64,000 nucleotides of DNA from assembly GCF_003991565.1 (NCBI RefSeq), contig NZ_CP032819.1, positions 372,001 to 436,000 on the forward strand. Reading direction: 5' to 3'. The position numbers and the translations under genes were made by a program. Each line of letters opens with the position of its first letter. Within the stretch, counting starts at the first letter, position 1. The notes under the pieces are model-generated. The model saw nothing but the letters and a program-made list of their open reading frames with translations. It did no database searches and was not told the origin of the DNA. Source of the stretch: Butyricimonas faecalis. GTDB lineage: Bacteria > Bacteroidota > Bacteroidia > Bacteroidales > Marinifilaceae. Below, in pieces: positions 1 to 8,321 of the stretch.

Positions 1-861
<861 letters not shown>

Positions 862-864
862 GTT

Positions 865-1998
865 ATGGGAAAAGACATTATCACAAATGATAAAGATATA
901 AACGACCTGTTCTTGAAGGTTGTTGACCTCGTCACGCAGGCAAGGAGACGTGTGGCAACAGCTGTCAATATAGCAGAGGTCTATACTAAGTTCCATATCG
1001 GACAATATATAGTAGAATATGAGCAAAAGGGAGAGAGAAGAGCCGAATATGGAAAGTCTGTGCTGAAAGAACTTTCCAAACGTCTGACTGATAGACTGGG
1101 CGATGGATGGTCATATTCTAATTTACGTCAAATTCGACAGTTTTATTTGGTTTACGGTAATTTGACAACCAGTGGTTATCAATTTGAAGATGTCCAAAAG
1201 GCTAACCAGTGGTTAGCAGATTATCCGAAGGCAGAGGAATATATCTCTGAACCGACATTCGCTCTCTCATGGTCTCATTATCTTATACTGATGAGGGTTG
1301 AAAATCCAGATGCCCGCAGTTTCTATGAAATAGAATGTACCCAACAACAATGGTCTAAAAGACAACTCAGCCGTCAAGTAGGAAGCTGTCTTTATGAGAG
1401 ATTGGCTTTGAGCCGTAACAAAGATGAAGTAATGCGGTTGGCTAAAGAAGGGCAAACTATTGGGAAACCATCGGACATTATCAAGAATCCCATAACATTA
1501 GAGTTTCTTGGTCTGAAACCTGATGCAGTTTACTCCGAGTCTAAATTGGAGAATGCCATTATCAACAAGATGCAGCAGTTCCTATTAGAACTTGGCAAAG
1601 GGTTCCTCTTTGAAGCAAGGCAGAAAAGGTTCACGTTTGATGAGCAGCATTTCTTTGTTGACTTGGTATTTTACAATCGTTTACTGCAATGCTATGTGCT
1701 TATAGATCTGAAGATAGACAAACTTACTCATCAAGACCTCGGACAGATGCAGATGTATGTCAACTACTATGACCGCTATGTCAAACAAAACTTTGAAAAG
1801 TCGACAATTGGCATTCTGCTGTGCAGGGAGAAGAACGATGCACTTGTGGAACTCACCTTGCCTAAAGATGCTAACATCTATGCTTCTGCTTATCAACTCT
1901 ATCTTCCCAACAAGGCTTTATTGCAAGCCAAGGTGAAGGAGTGGATTGAAGAGTTTGAAGAGAATGAGGAATTAAAGAAACTGGAAGAAAATGAATAG
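865..1998 (+). CDS. YhcG/DUF1016-family PD-(D/E)XK nuclease
   Basis: 377 residues. The N-terminal part (about 15-150) matches the DUF1016 N-terminal winged-helix region (IGQYIVEYEQ, YSNLRQIRQFY). The C-terminal part (about 190-350) holds a PD-(D/E)XK-like core: D266 in FFVDLVFYN and D281-L-K283 in VLIDLK. Such proteins often sit inside type I restriction operons in Bacteroidetes; their job there is not settled, but a DNA-cutting or DNA-processing role is the usual inference. It starts 3 nt after hsdM and its 3' end overlaps a possible early start of hsdS, so co-transcription is likely. The acidic tail (after about 360) looks disordered. Confidence 0.88.
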   Translation: MGKDIITNDKDINDLFLKVVDLVTQARRRVATAVNIAEVYTKFHIGQYIVEYEQKGERRAEYGKSVLKELSKRLTDRLGDGWSYSNLRQIRQFYLVYGNLTTSGYQFEDVQKANQWLADYPKAEEYISEPTFALSWSHYLILMRVENPDARSFYEIECTQQQWSKRQLSRQVGSCLYERLALSRNKDEVMRLAKEGQTIGKPSDIIKNPITLEFLGLKPDAVYSESKLENAIINKMQQFLLELGKGFLFEARQKRFTFDEQHFFVDLVFYNRLLQCYVLIDLKIDKLTHQDLGQMQMYVNYYDRYVKQNFEKSTIGILLCREKNDALVELTLPKDANIYASAYQLYLPNKALLQAKVKEWIEEFEENEELKKLEENE

Positions 1999-2044
1999 TA
2001 ATTGTGCAGTTTTTGGCTGTTCAATTACAAACAGATATACAACG

Positions 2045-3460
2045 ATGGATACAAAAGCATTACGTCAAAAGATACTCGATCTTGCGATACATGGAAAACT
2101 TGTACCGCAAGATCCAAACGATGAACCTGCATCAGTTCTGCTCGAACGAATCAAGGCTGAAAAAGAACGACTGATAAAGGAAGGCAAAATCAAGCGGAGC
2201 AAGAAGTCTGCAAAGACTTCCGATACGCCCCATTATCCCTACTTGTTGCCGGAGGGCTGGGAATGGTGTAAATTAGAAGATATTGTTTCTTTTGGTGGAG
2301 GTAAAACTCCGTCAATGGATAATAAAGAATATTGGGATAATGGAAGCCATCTGTGGGTAACTTCTAAAGATATGAAGTATAGCCATATAACAAACTCTCT
2401 GATGAAAATCACAGATAAGGCTTTGGAAGTAATGACAACATATAAGAAAGGTACATTACTCGTAGTAACACGTAGTGGTATATTGAGGCATACTCTTCCT
2501 CTTTCTATATTAGAAAAGCCTGCTACAGTTAACCAAGATTTAAAAACAATTTCACCTCATCTACTGGAACTATCTGAATATCTTTATGTTGTCATTAAAG
2601 CTAACGAGCAATTTATCTTAAAAGAATACCATAAAGATGGAACAACAGTAGATAGTATTGATTTTGATAAGTTCAAATGCTTACCAATTCCTTTAGCCCC
2701 TATCGCAGAGCAAAGACGTATAATTGTTGAAACAAAGCATTGGTTTGCTTTGATTGACCAAATAGAGCAGGGCAAAACTGATTTACAAGCCGTCATTAAG
2801 CAAACTAAATCAAAAATCCTTGACCTTGCCATGCATGGAAAACTCGTACCACAAGATCCGAATGATAAACCAGCATTCGAGTTGTTGAAACGCATAAATC
2901 CTGACTTCACACCTTGTGATAACGGGCATAGTGAGAAGTTGCCTCAAAATTGGGTTTGGGTAAAAGGAAAGAATATCTTTTTCCCTATGAAATCGACAAA
3001 ACCCAAGAACAACGAATTTCAATATATCGATATTGATTCCATTGATAATAAACAGCAAATAATAAACGAAATTAAAACAATAAAAACTCCCAACGCACCA
3101 AGTAGAGCCAGCCGTTACACTCAAAAGAATGACGTTATATTTTCGATGGTTCGTCCTTATTTGCGCAATATAGCAAAGGTTGTTACTAATAATTGTATAG
3201 CATCGACAGGATTTTACGTGTGTAGTGCTATTCCACAAATTCTAAATTCTAATTATTGCTATTATCTTATGGTTTCAGACTATGTGGTAAATGGATTAAA
3301 CCAATTTATGAAAGGAGATAATTCTCCCTCTATTAATAAAGGGCATATTGATGAATGGTTATTTCCATTGCCTCCATTGACAGAACAACAACGCATTGTT
3401 CAAAAGATAGAAGAACTATTCTCTGTTCTTGATAACGTTCAAAATGCCTTAGAAGTGTAA
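2045..3460 (+). CDS. hsdS: Type I restriction specificity subunit HsdS (expressed copy)
   Basis: 471 residues from the ATG at 2045. I prefer this over the in-frame ATG at 1991 because family members start like MDTKALRQKILDLAIHGKL. There are two target-recognition domains (TRDs): TRD1 begins at LPEGWEWCKLEDI and TRD2 at LPQNWVWVKGKNI. Each is followed by a conserved helical spacer (PLAPIAEQRRI, PLPPLTEQQRI). The spacer motif KILDLAxHGKLVPQDPND occurs twice, at the N-terminus and mid-protein, the usual circular symmetry of HsdS. Bases 2227-2929 (all of TRD1 and the central spacer) are repeated inverted at 5355-6057, so TRD2 can be exchanged by inversion. This is the only complete hsdS of the locus. 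Confidence 0.93.
   Translation: MDTKALRQKILDLAIHGKLVPQDPNDEPASVLLERIKAEKERLIKEGKIKRSKKSAKTSDTPHYPYLLPEGWEWCKLEDIVSFGGGKTPSMDNKEYWDNGSHLWVTSKDMKYSHITNSLMKITDKALEVMTTYKKGTLLVVTRSGILRHTLPLSILEKPATVNQDLKTISPHLLELSEYLYVVIKANEQFILKEYHKDGTTVDSIDFDKFKCLPIPLAPIAEQRRIIVETKHWFALIDQIEQGKTDLQAVIKQTKSKILDLAMHGKLVPQDPNDKPAFELLKRINPDFTPCDNGHSEKLPQNWVWVKGKNIFFPMKSTKPKNNEFQYIDIDSIDNKQQIINEIKTIKTPNAPSRASRYTQKNDVIFSMVRPYLRNIAKVVTNNCIASTGFYVCSAIPQILNSNYCYYLMVSDYVVNGLNQFMKGDNSPSINKGHIDEWLFPLPPLTEQQRIVQKIEELFSVLDNVQNALEV
2227..2929 (+). repeat. Left arm of 703-bp inverted repeat in hsdS
   Basis: This stretch is the inverted copy of 5355-6057 (position x maps to 8284-x). Identity starts at gccccattatccc and ends at gggcat on both sides. 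Translations and even shadow frames agree over the whole length, and stretches compared base by base match, so the repeat appears perfect. It covers TRD1 and the central spacer of hsdS. Confidence 0.93.
2923..2929 (+). other. Candidate hsdS inversion core site 1
   Basis: The heptamer cgggcat lies exactly at the boundary between shared hsdS sequence and the variable TRD2. The same heptamer, extended to cgggcattat, stands at the same boundary in both silent cassettes (4342-4351 plus strand, 5361-5352 minus strand). It is the shortest sequence shared by all three TRD2 junctions, so it is a candidate crossover site for the adjacent recombinase. The role is inferred. Confidence 0.5.
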
Positions 3461-3474
3461 ATGAATACACTTCT
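3451..3474 (+). terminator. Hairpin between convergent hsdS and recombinase genes
   Basis: Perfect 9-bp arms, agaagtgta (3451-3459) and tacacttct (3466-3474), with a 6-nt loop overlap the hsdS stop codon. The gene pair is convergent, so a bidirectional terminator is the simplest reading. There is no long T run. Confidence 0.5.
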
Positions 3475-3490
3475 AAAGGCTGATGCGACT

Positions 3491-4294
3491 TTACCAGTTA
3501 ACCACTTTATCCACAATCTTCTGCTGTTCGCTGGCAGTGCGACGTAGATAGATGCGTGTAGTTTCTATGCTTTCATGCCCCATTAGGTCGGCTAGTAGAG
3601 CAAGGTCATTAAAGCGGTCAAGGAAGTTTTTGGCAAAACGGTGACGGAATGAATGAGGATAAACAACCTCCTTGTTCATTCCGTATTTTTCGGCAAAATG
3701 TTTGAGTTGGGAAGCGATTCCACGAGTAGTAATACGCTGTCCGAAACGGTTCAAAAAGATATAGCCGGATGTTAAACCTTGATTCTTCAACCATTTCTCT
3801 GCTTCCGTCCGTAGGTTCTTGGGGATGTATAGCCGTCGAATCTTTCCACCTTTGCTATACAGATCAAGATACCCCACTTTGATATGCTCCGCTTTGATGT
3901 GGAGCAATTCACTAACACGTGCTCCGGTGGCAGCCATGAACCACACGATAAAATACCATTCATCATAACCATCTACTTTAAGCTGGGCTTTGAGAAATTT
4001 ATAATCGGCATCGCTGATTACATTTTCCAAGAAGTTCTTTTGCTGTACTTTTACGAACTTCACTTTTAGTTTTTCTTGTTTCGTAAACTCCAGATACTTG
4101 TTAATTCCTTGCAATCGCAGGTTAACCGTCTGTGGTTTGAAGTTCTCCACCAAATACCCCTTGTATGCCAAAAGGTTCTTTTTGTTTACTTCTCCATAAT
4201 GATTGAGGAAATACTGCACCGTCCACACATAGGAAGTGACGGTGTTCTTGGCAAGATTAGTCTTTGCCAAATGATTTTTGAATTTTGTTACCAT
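3491..4294 (-). CDS. Tyrosine recombinase, probable hsdS invertase
   Basis: 267 residues from the ATG at 4294 (MVTKFKNHLAKTNLAKNT); the frame extends to an earlier ATG at 4348, which would start inside the cgggcat site and is less likely. The N-terminal SAM-like domain is followed by the catalytic domain with R in TGARVSELLHI, HSFRHRFAKNF (H-x-x-R), GHESIETTRIYLR (H and the nucleophile Y). Its place between the expressed hsdS and inverted silent hsdS cassettes is the classic layout of phase-variable type I loci in Bacteroidales, where such enzymes invert the specificity genes. Function is assigned from family plus context. Confidence 0.88.
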   Translation of the reverse strand: MVTKFKNHLAKTNLAKNTVTSYVWTVQYFLNHYGEVNKKNLLAYKGYLVENFKPQTVNLRLQGINKYLEFTKQEKLKVKFVKVQQKNFLENVISDADYKFLKAQLKVDGYDEWYFIVWFMAATGARVSELLHIKAEHIKVGYLDLYSKGGKIRRLYIPKNLRTEAEKWLKNQGLTSGYIFLNRFGQRITTRGIASQLKHFAEKYGMNKEVVYPHSFRHRFAKNFLDRFNDLALLADLMGHESIETTRIYLRRTASEQQKIVDKVVNW

Positions 4295-4341
4295 ATTACA
4301 TTGATTTATAATGAATACAGTAACAATATAGCAAAACGTAT

Positions 4342-4351
4342 CGGGCATTAT
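4342..4351 (+). other. Candidate hsdS inversion core site 2
   Basis: cgggcattat immediately precedes the silent TRD2 cassette that reads on the plus strand. It is identical over 10 bases to the minus-strand site at 5361-5352 and over 7 to the site in the expressed gene. Confidence 0.5.
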
Positions 4352-4891
4352 CAGAACTTACCAGCAGGATGGGCTATGTGCAAGTTATCTGATTTGTGTA
4401 GAATTGAGAATGGTTTTGCTTTCAGCAGCAATGATTATAAGCCACAAGGAATACCATTAGTTCGTATATCAAATGTCATTCATAATACGATAGATATAAC
4501 TGACTGTGTTTATATTGAGGGTATTACGGACAATAAGTTTAAGATTTCAAAAGGAGATTTGCTTATTGCCATGTCTGGCGCAACAACAGGAAAAATGGGG
4601 GTATATCCGTTTGATGAAACAGCATACCTAAATCAACGTGTAGGAAATATCAAAATCTTAAACAAGTCCTCATTGTCTCCTGTTTATCGAAATACTTATA
4701 TGCAATCAAAAGTTGATGAAATACTAAAAATTGCATATGGAGGAGCACAACCAAATATCAGTGCTTCTGTTATTGGTAATTTTGATTTTCCCTTACCACC
4801 ATATAAAGAGCAGATACGGATTGTAGAAACTGTTCAAAGAATTTTTGATCAATTAGATGTAATCCACCGAGAGTTTATAGGCTCTCCGTGA
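4342..4891 (+). pseudogene. Silent hsdS cassette (alternative TRD2), promoterless
   Basis: The open frame encodes an HsdS C-terminal half only: LPAGWAMCKLSDLCRIENG (TRD start) through PPYKEQIRIVETVQRIFDQL (spacer helix) to a TGA at 4889-4891. It has no start codon at the TRD boundary; the frame merely runs on upstream through the antisense of the recombinase gene, so the longer frame from 4076 is not a gene. The cassette would be expressed only after recombination places it behind the hsdS 5' half. Its 3' end overlaps the convergent minus-strand cassette by 17 bp. Confidence 0.85.
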
Positions 4892-5351
4892 TTACATCCA
4901 GTTGCTTAAAGGCAAGATTTACTGCCTCCACAATTCTTTTCTGCTCATCATAAGGAGGTATTGGCACTTCTATTGCTTTGAATAGTTTTTTATTCAAGTG
5001 GGGAATAGCAGAGCCAACCTTATTTTCTCGTAATATCTTTCTGTGCAAGTTGATAACTTGTAACACATATTCCGCATTTATATTTTTATTGATAAACAAC
5101 TGCTTAAAAGTACTACCTTGATAGCCATCAATCGGAGTTCTGAATACTTCACCTGAATTCTCTCCATCAACTAAAATTAAAAGAGATTTTGCAGCTACAT
5201 ATTTGCCGGAAGTTAAAGTTTTGGCATCACGTTCACCACGCAAATATTTAACATCAAGATTTATCCTTTCTATACCATTTTGCTTATCACCATCAATCAA
5301 CGAACATAGTATTTGCATGGGTGCAACTGTCCATCCATCAGGCAACTGCGT

Positions 5352-5361
5352 ATAATGCCCG
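5352..5361 (-). other. Candidate hsdS inversion core site 3
   Basis: On the minus strand cgggcattat marks the point where the inverted hsdS copy leaves the 703-bp repeat and enters its own TRD2. It is opposite in orientation to sites 1 and 2, as needed for inversion. Confidence 0.5.
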
Positions 5362-6057
5362 TTATCACAAGGTGTGAAGTCAGGATTTATGCGTTTCAAC
5401 AACTCGAATGCTGGTTTATCATTCGGATCTTGTGGTACGAGTTTTCCATGCATGGCAAGGTCAAGGATTTTTGATTTAGTTTGCTTAATGACGGCTTGTA
5501 AATCAGTTTTGCCCTGCTCTATTTGGTCAATCAAAGCAAACCAATGCTTTGTTTCAACAATTATACGTCTTTGCTCTGCGATAGGGGCTAAAGGAATTGG
5601 TAAGCATTTGAACTTATCAAAATCAATACTATCTACTGTTGTTCCATCTTTATGGTATTCTTTTAAGATAAATTGCTCGTTAGCTTTAATGACAACATAA
5701 AGATATTCAGATAGTTCCAGTAGATGAGGTGAAATTGTTTTTAAATCTTGGTTAACTGTAGCAGGCTTTTCTAATATAGAAAGAGGAAGAGTATGCCTCA
5801 ATATACCACTACGTGTTACTACGAGTAATGTACCTTTCTTATATGTTGTCATTACTTCCAAAGCCTTATCTGTGATTTTCATCAGAGAGTTTGTTATATG
5901 GCTATACTTCATATCTTTAGAAGTTACCCACAGATGGCTTCCATTATCCCAATATTCTTTATTATCCATTGACGGAGTTTTACCTCCACCAAAAGAAACA
6001 ATATCTTCTAATTTACACCATTCCCAGCCCTCCGGCAACAAGTAGGGATAATGGGGC
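5355..6057 (-). repeat. Right arm of 703-bp inverted repeat in hsdS
   Basis: Inverted partner of 2227-2929. The arms are 2425 bp apart (2930-5354), and the intervening DNA holds TRD2, the recombinase and both alternative TRD2 sequences. Confidence 0.93.
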
Positions 6058-6113
6058 ATATCAGAAAGAGAAAAGGAGAGGAAAAAATCCCCTCCTTAAC
6101 TCTAATCCAAGTA

Positions 6114-6508
6114 TTAGACATTCAAGTCTTTTATCGGCAATCCATAATTGTATTGCCCGAAAAGTCCTTTGTGGATGAACTTCAAACCAAGTGTCTGATA
6201 ATACTTGTAGTCATCGCCTTCGGTGCAGAGGTATTTGTAATCGTAGCGTGGCATGTACTCCTTGAAGAACCGAGCCAAATCTTTCAGGCTTTCTTCTTGA
6301 AGTTACTGCGCACAATGATGATAGACCAGTCGGGGAAGTTACCTCTTCCTTCGCTATACTCCCAAAAGCGAATGTAGCAGTCCAAATCACGCTCACTGAT
6401 GTTCACACAAAAACCATTGGCATTTTGTATCACACTACAACTGTTTCTGTAGCCGAACTTCTCACACAAATAGAGATTGAAATCAAGAATTAAATCTTTT
6501 TGTACCAT
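6114..6508 (-). pseudogene. Frameshifted small protein of unknown function
   Basis: Two minus-strand frames join into one plausible protein of about 130 residues. The first reads from ATG 6508 (MVQKDLILDFNLYLCEKFGY) to SNFKKKA and a stop near 6284. The second, in the -1 frame, continues with ESLKDLARFFKEYMPRYDY and ends LPIKDLNV at a TAA (6116-6114). The break falls in aagaagaaagcc; a lost G would explain it. The residue content of both halves is protein-like and the join is seamless, which supports a real gene inactivated by one base, or a sequencing error. I do not recognise the family. Confidence 0.6.
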
Positions 6509-7496
6509 AAATAATTGAATTTAAGATGTTAATAAAAATTGGTTATAAATGAAAGCCTCGCTTGCGCTTAGCCTTTTTTTTTCATCAGACAATTGAACAC
6601 TGCTTCTTCTGCGGCAGTGCTACCTTGTTGGAGAGAAACAAGGTTTCAACAAACGAGCAACAAATGCGGTACAAAAATGAGCTGAAAAAGCCCTATAAAC
6701 GATAACCATTGCTTATAAGGCTAAAGAGAAAGGCGCTCAAAAGAACGCCTTAATAATCGTTGATGATATATGCGAATCGTTGGTAATCATCACTTATTTT
6801 CCGACGCAGTAACTCAGTTTACAAGTGTAACTATTTATAAATCAATTTATAAAACTTTGTTTCTTGATTTTGAGTAACAGAATAACAACAAATTTTCGTC
6901 AATTCCTGCAAAAGTCGATTTTTGAGGCTCATTTTCCGATGCAGCATATTATGCCAGTTGATTATCAGTGGTTTACAGCTTAAAAGATAGACTACTCAAA
7001 AAATTACTTGTTTTTTCGCCAAAAATCGCAGATTTAACACTTTTCTTCGTTGCCCACCTCAAAACAGAGGGAAAATGGGGAAAATCGTTCTCTTTCGCCC
7101 CGAAACCTCCGCTTCACAAAGATAAGGCATATCGGGGATAATTTCGCCGATTGGGGCTGCAAAATCAGAGATGGATTTACGGATTCTTCAACGGATTTTG
7201 GGGTTGCCTTTTGTGGCTTGGCAAGGGACGAATCTTGCTGTACTTTTGGGTTATGGTGTCGGATTATTTAGCAGCCAAAAGAGAAAGTCTGTTAGGGTCT
7301 GGTTCGGCTCAGTTTTGGAGAAGCCATCTCTTTTTCTCCCTCTTTTAGTTTTACTTTAATGCACGTATATATGAATACGGGGATAAAGTAAAGTTGGTTT
7401 CGGTGATTTATGCTGTAATTCGCTTGAAAAAGTGTATAACCATTGTGTTATGTTTGTCTTAGCCTTCATAATTTGCAACTCAAAACCTCTGTAACT

Positions 7497-7555
7497 TATA
7501 CCTTATCTGATATATTCACGTAGATAAAACAATAAATTATACCCATACTGATATA
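7497..7555 (+). promoter_or_regulatory. Direct-repeat operator candidate upstream of hipB-like gene
   Basis: Two 18-bp direct repeats sit 41 bp apart: TATACCTTATCTGATATA (7497-7514) and TATACCCATACTGATATA (7538-7555), 14 of 18 identical with the differences only in the middle four. A reversed half site GGTATA follows at 7591-7596, after the -7 element. HipB family regulators bind operators of this general form, so autoregulation by the downstream XRE protein is likely. The binding itself is inference. Confidence 0.55.
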
Positions 7556-7572
7556 ATGTTGAATATTTATGT

Positions 7573-7580
7573 TATCTTTG
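7573..7580 (+). promoter_or_regulatory. -7 element of the hipBST-like operon
   Basis: TATCTTTG fits the Bacteroidetes -7 consensus TAnnTTTG. No clear TTTG is seen about 19 bp upstream, where the second operator-like repeat lies. The gene starts 112 bp downstream, leaving a long leader. Confidence 0.55.
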
Positions 7581-7691
7581 TACCCGAAAAGGTATAAATA
7601 AAATGCAAACTGAGTGAAGAATCAAACTTGTTTGATTTATTCCGAGGTGCAGCCTTTATTGTAAAATCTTGGATTTTAAACATTGAATGCT

Positions 7692-7895
7692 ATGAATAAT
7701 CTTTCTACTACGGTCAAAATGTTGCGAAAGCAATATAATCTGACGCAAGAAGAACTTTCGTTGAAGTCGGGAGTGGGATTGCGTTTTGTGCGAGACCTTG
7801 AGCAAGGAAAGGAAACGCTACGCCTTGATAAGGTAAATCAGCTTCTTGACTTTTTCAATTATGAAATGGTTGCCACTCAAAAAATAAACGGTTAA
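7692..7895 (+). CDS. hipB: XRE-family HTH antitoxin (HipB-like)
   Basis: 67 residues from the ATG at 7692; the frame also has a TTG at 7683, less likely. It is a compact helix-turn-helix protein with KMLRKQYNLTQEELSLKSGV, then the recognition helix RFVRDLEQGK and VNQLLDFFNYEM, the usual HipB-like layout. In HipBST systems the small HipB binds DNA and autoregulates the operon. It lies directly upstream of split HipA genes (87-bp gap to the next) and behind the operator-like repeats at 7497-7555. Confidence 0.85.
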   Translation: MNNLSTTVKMLRKQYNLTQEELSLKSGVGLRFVRDLEQGKETLRLDKVNQLLDFFNYEMVATQKING

Positions 7896-7982
7896 GTCGA
7901 GAGTAGAGGCAAAACTTGTTTTGACTATGCCGAAGCGAGAGTGATTGTAAATGAACGAAGAGAAATTTCAACCTAATAATCA

Positions 7983-8321
7983 ATGAGACAAGCCCATATA
8001 TTTTACAAAGACCAATTGGCTGGTATTCTGACAGAAAACGATGCCGGATATGAGTTTCGCTATTTGCCGGAATATCTCTCTTCAGAAACGGCAAAGGCTG
8101 TTAGCCTGACATTGCCTTTACAGGAGGAAGCATATACAAGTCCTGCGCTATTCCCATTTTTCGACGGTTTGATTCCTGAAGGATGGCTGTTGGATGTTGC
8201 ATTGCGGAATACAGACATCAGCATTCTTGACCGGATGTCGTTGTTGCTGACATGCTGCAAGGATTGTATCGGAGCAGTAAGCGTCATTCCAATGGAAGAA
8301 AAGGAGGAAAGCCATGTGTAA
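7983..8321 (+). CDS. hipS: HipA N-terminal subdomain protein (HipS-like)
   Basis: 112 residues corresponding only to the N-terminal subdomain 1 of HipA: FYKDQLAGIL, then SLTLPLQ, the motif PALFPFFDGLIPEGWLLD, and CIGAVSVIPMEE. In HipBST systems this separated subdomain is HipS, which acts as the antitoxin that neutralises the HipT kinase (established for an E. coli HipBST; applied here by similarity). Its end overlaps the start of the kinase gene by 8 bp, so translation is probably coupled. Confidence 0.83.
   Translation: MRQAHIFYKDQLAGILTENDAGYEFRYLPEYLSSETAKAVSLTLPLQEEAYTSPALFPFFDGLIPEGWLLDVALRNTDISILDRMSLLLTCCKDCIGAVSVIPMEEKEESHV

Larger units (their letters stand above)
4875..6059 (-). 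pseudogene. Silent inverted hsdS copy, lacks the 5' end
   Basis: About 394 residues are readable. From 6057 down to 5355 the DNA is identical to the expressed hsdS (TRD1 plus central spacer); after that it diverges into a different TRD2 (LPDGWTVAPMQILCSLIDG to PPYDEQKRIVEAVNLAFKQL). The roughly 60 N-terminal residues of HsdS are missing and no promoter is evident, so it is a storage copy. One base difference just outside the repeat (T here, C in the expressed gene) creates an ATG, which I take as chance. Inversion across the repeats would swap this TRD2 into the expressed gene. Confidence 0.88.
6509..7691. other. 1.2-kb stretch without a convincing gene; several hairpins
   Basis: No frame here has a protein-like translation with a credible start; the 73-residue plus frame at 7050-7271 looks random. 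What is visible: a hairpin cactgc/gcagtg (6598-6619), a second accttgtt/aacaaggt with a 7-nt loop (6622-6644), an aggcg/cgcct hairpin (6731-6750), the near-repeats ttttccgacgcag (about 6797) and ttttccgatgcag (about 6933), and at the end the regulatory region of the hipBST-like operon. The paired hairpins could belong to an RNA or to a transfer-related site; I cannot tell which. Confidence 0.45.

Noticed and set aside
4076..4341. 5' part of the plus-strand frame that contains the silent hsdS cassette
   Set aside because: This part is antisense to the recombinase gene and has no HsdS-like sequence; the cassette proper starts at the cgggcattat site.
7050..7271. 73-residue plus-strand frame in the non-coding stretch
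   Set aside because: Random-looking composition, several overlapping frames of similar length, no ribosome-binding site and no neighbour that would suggest a gene.
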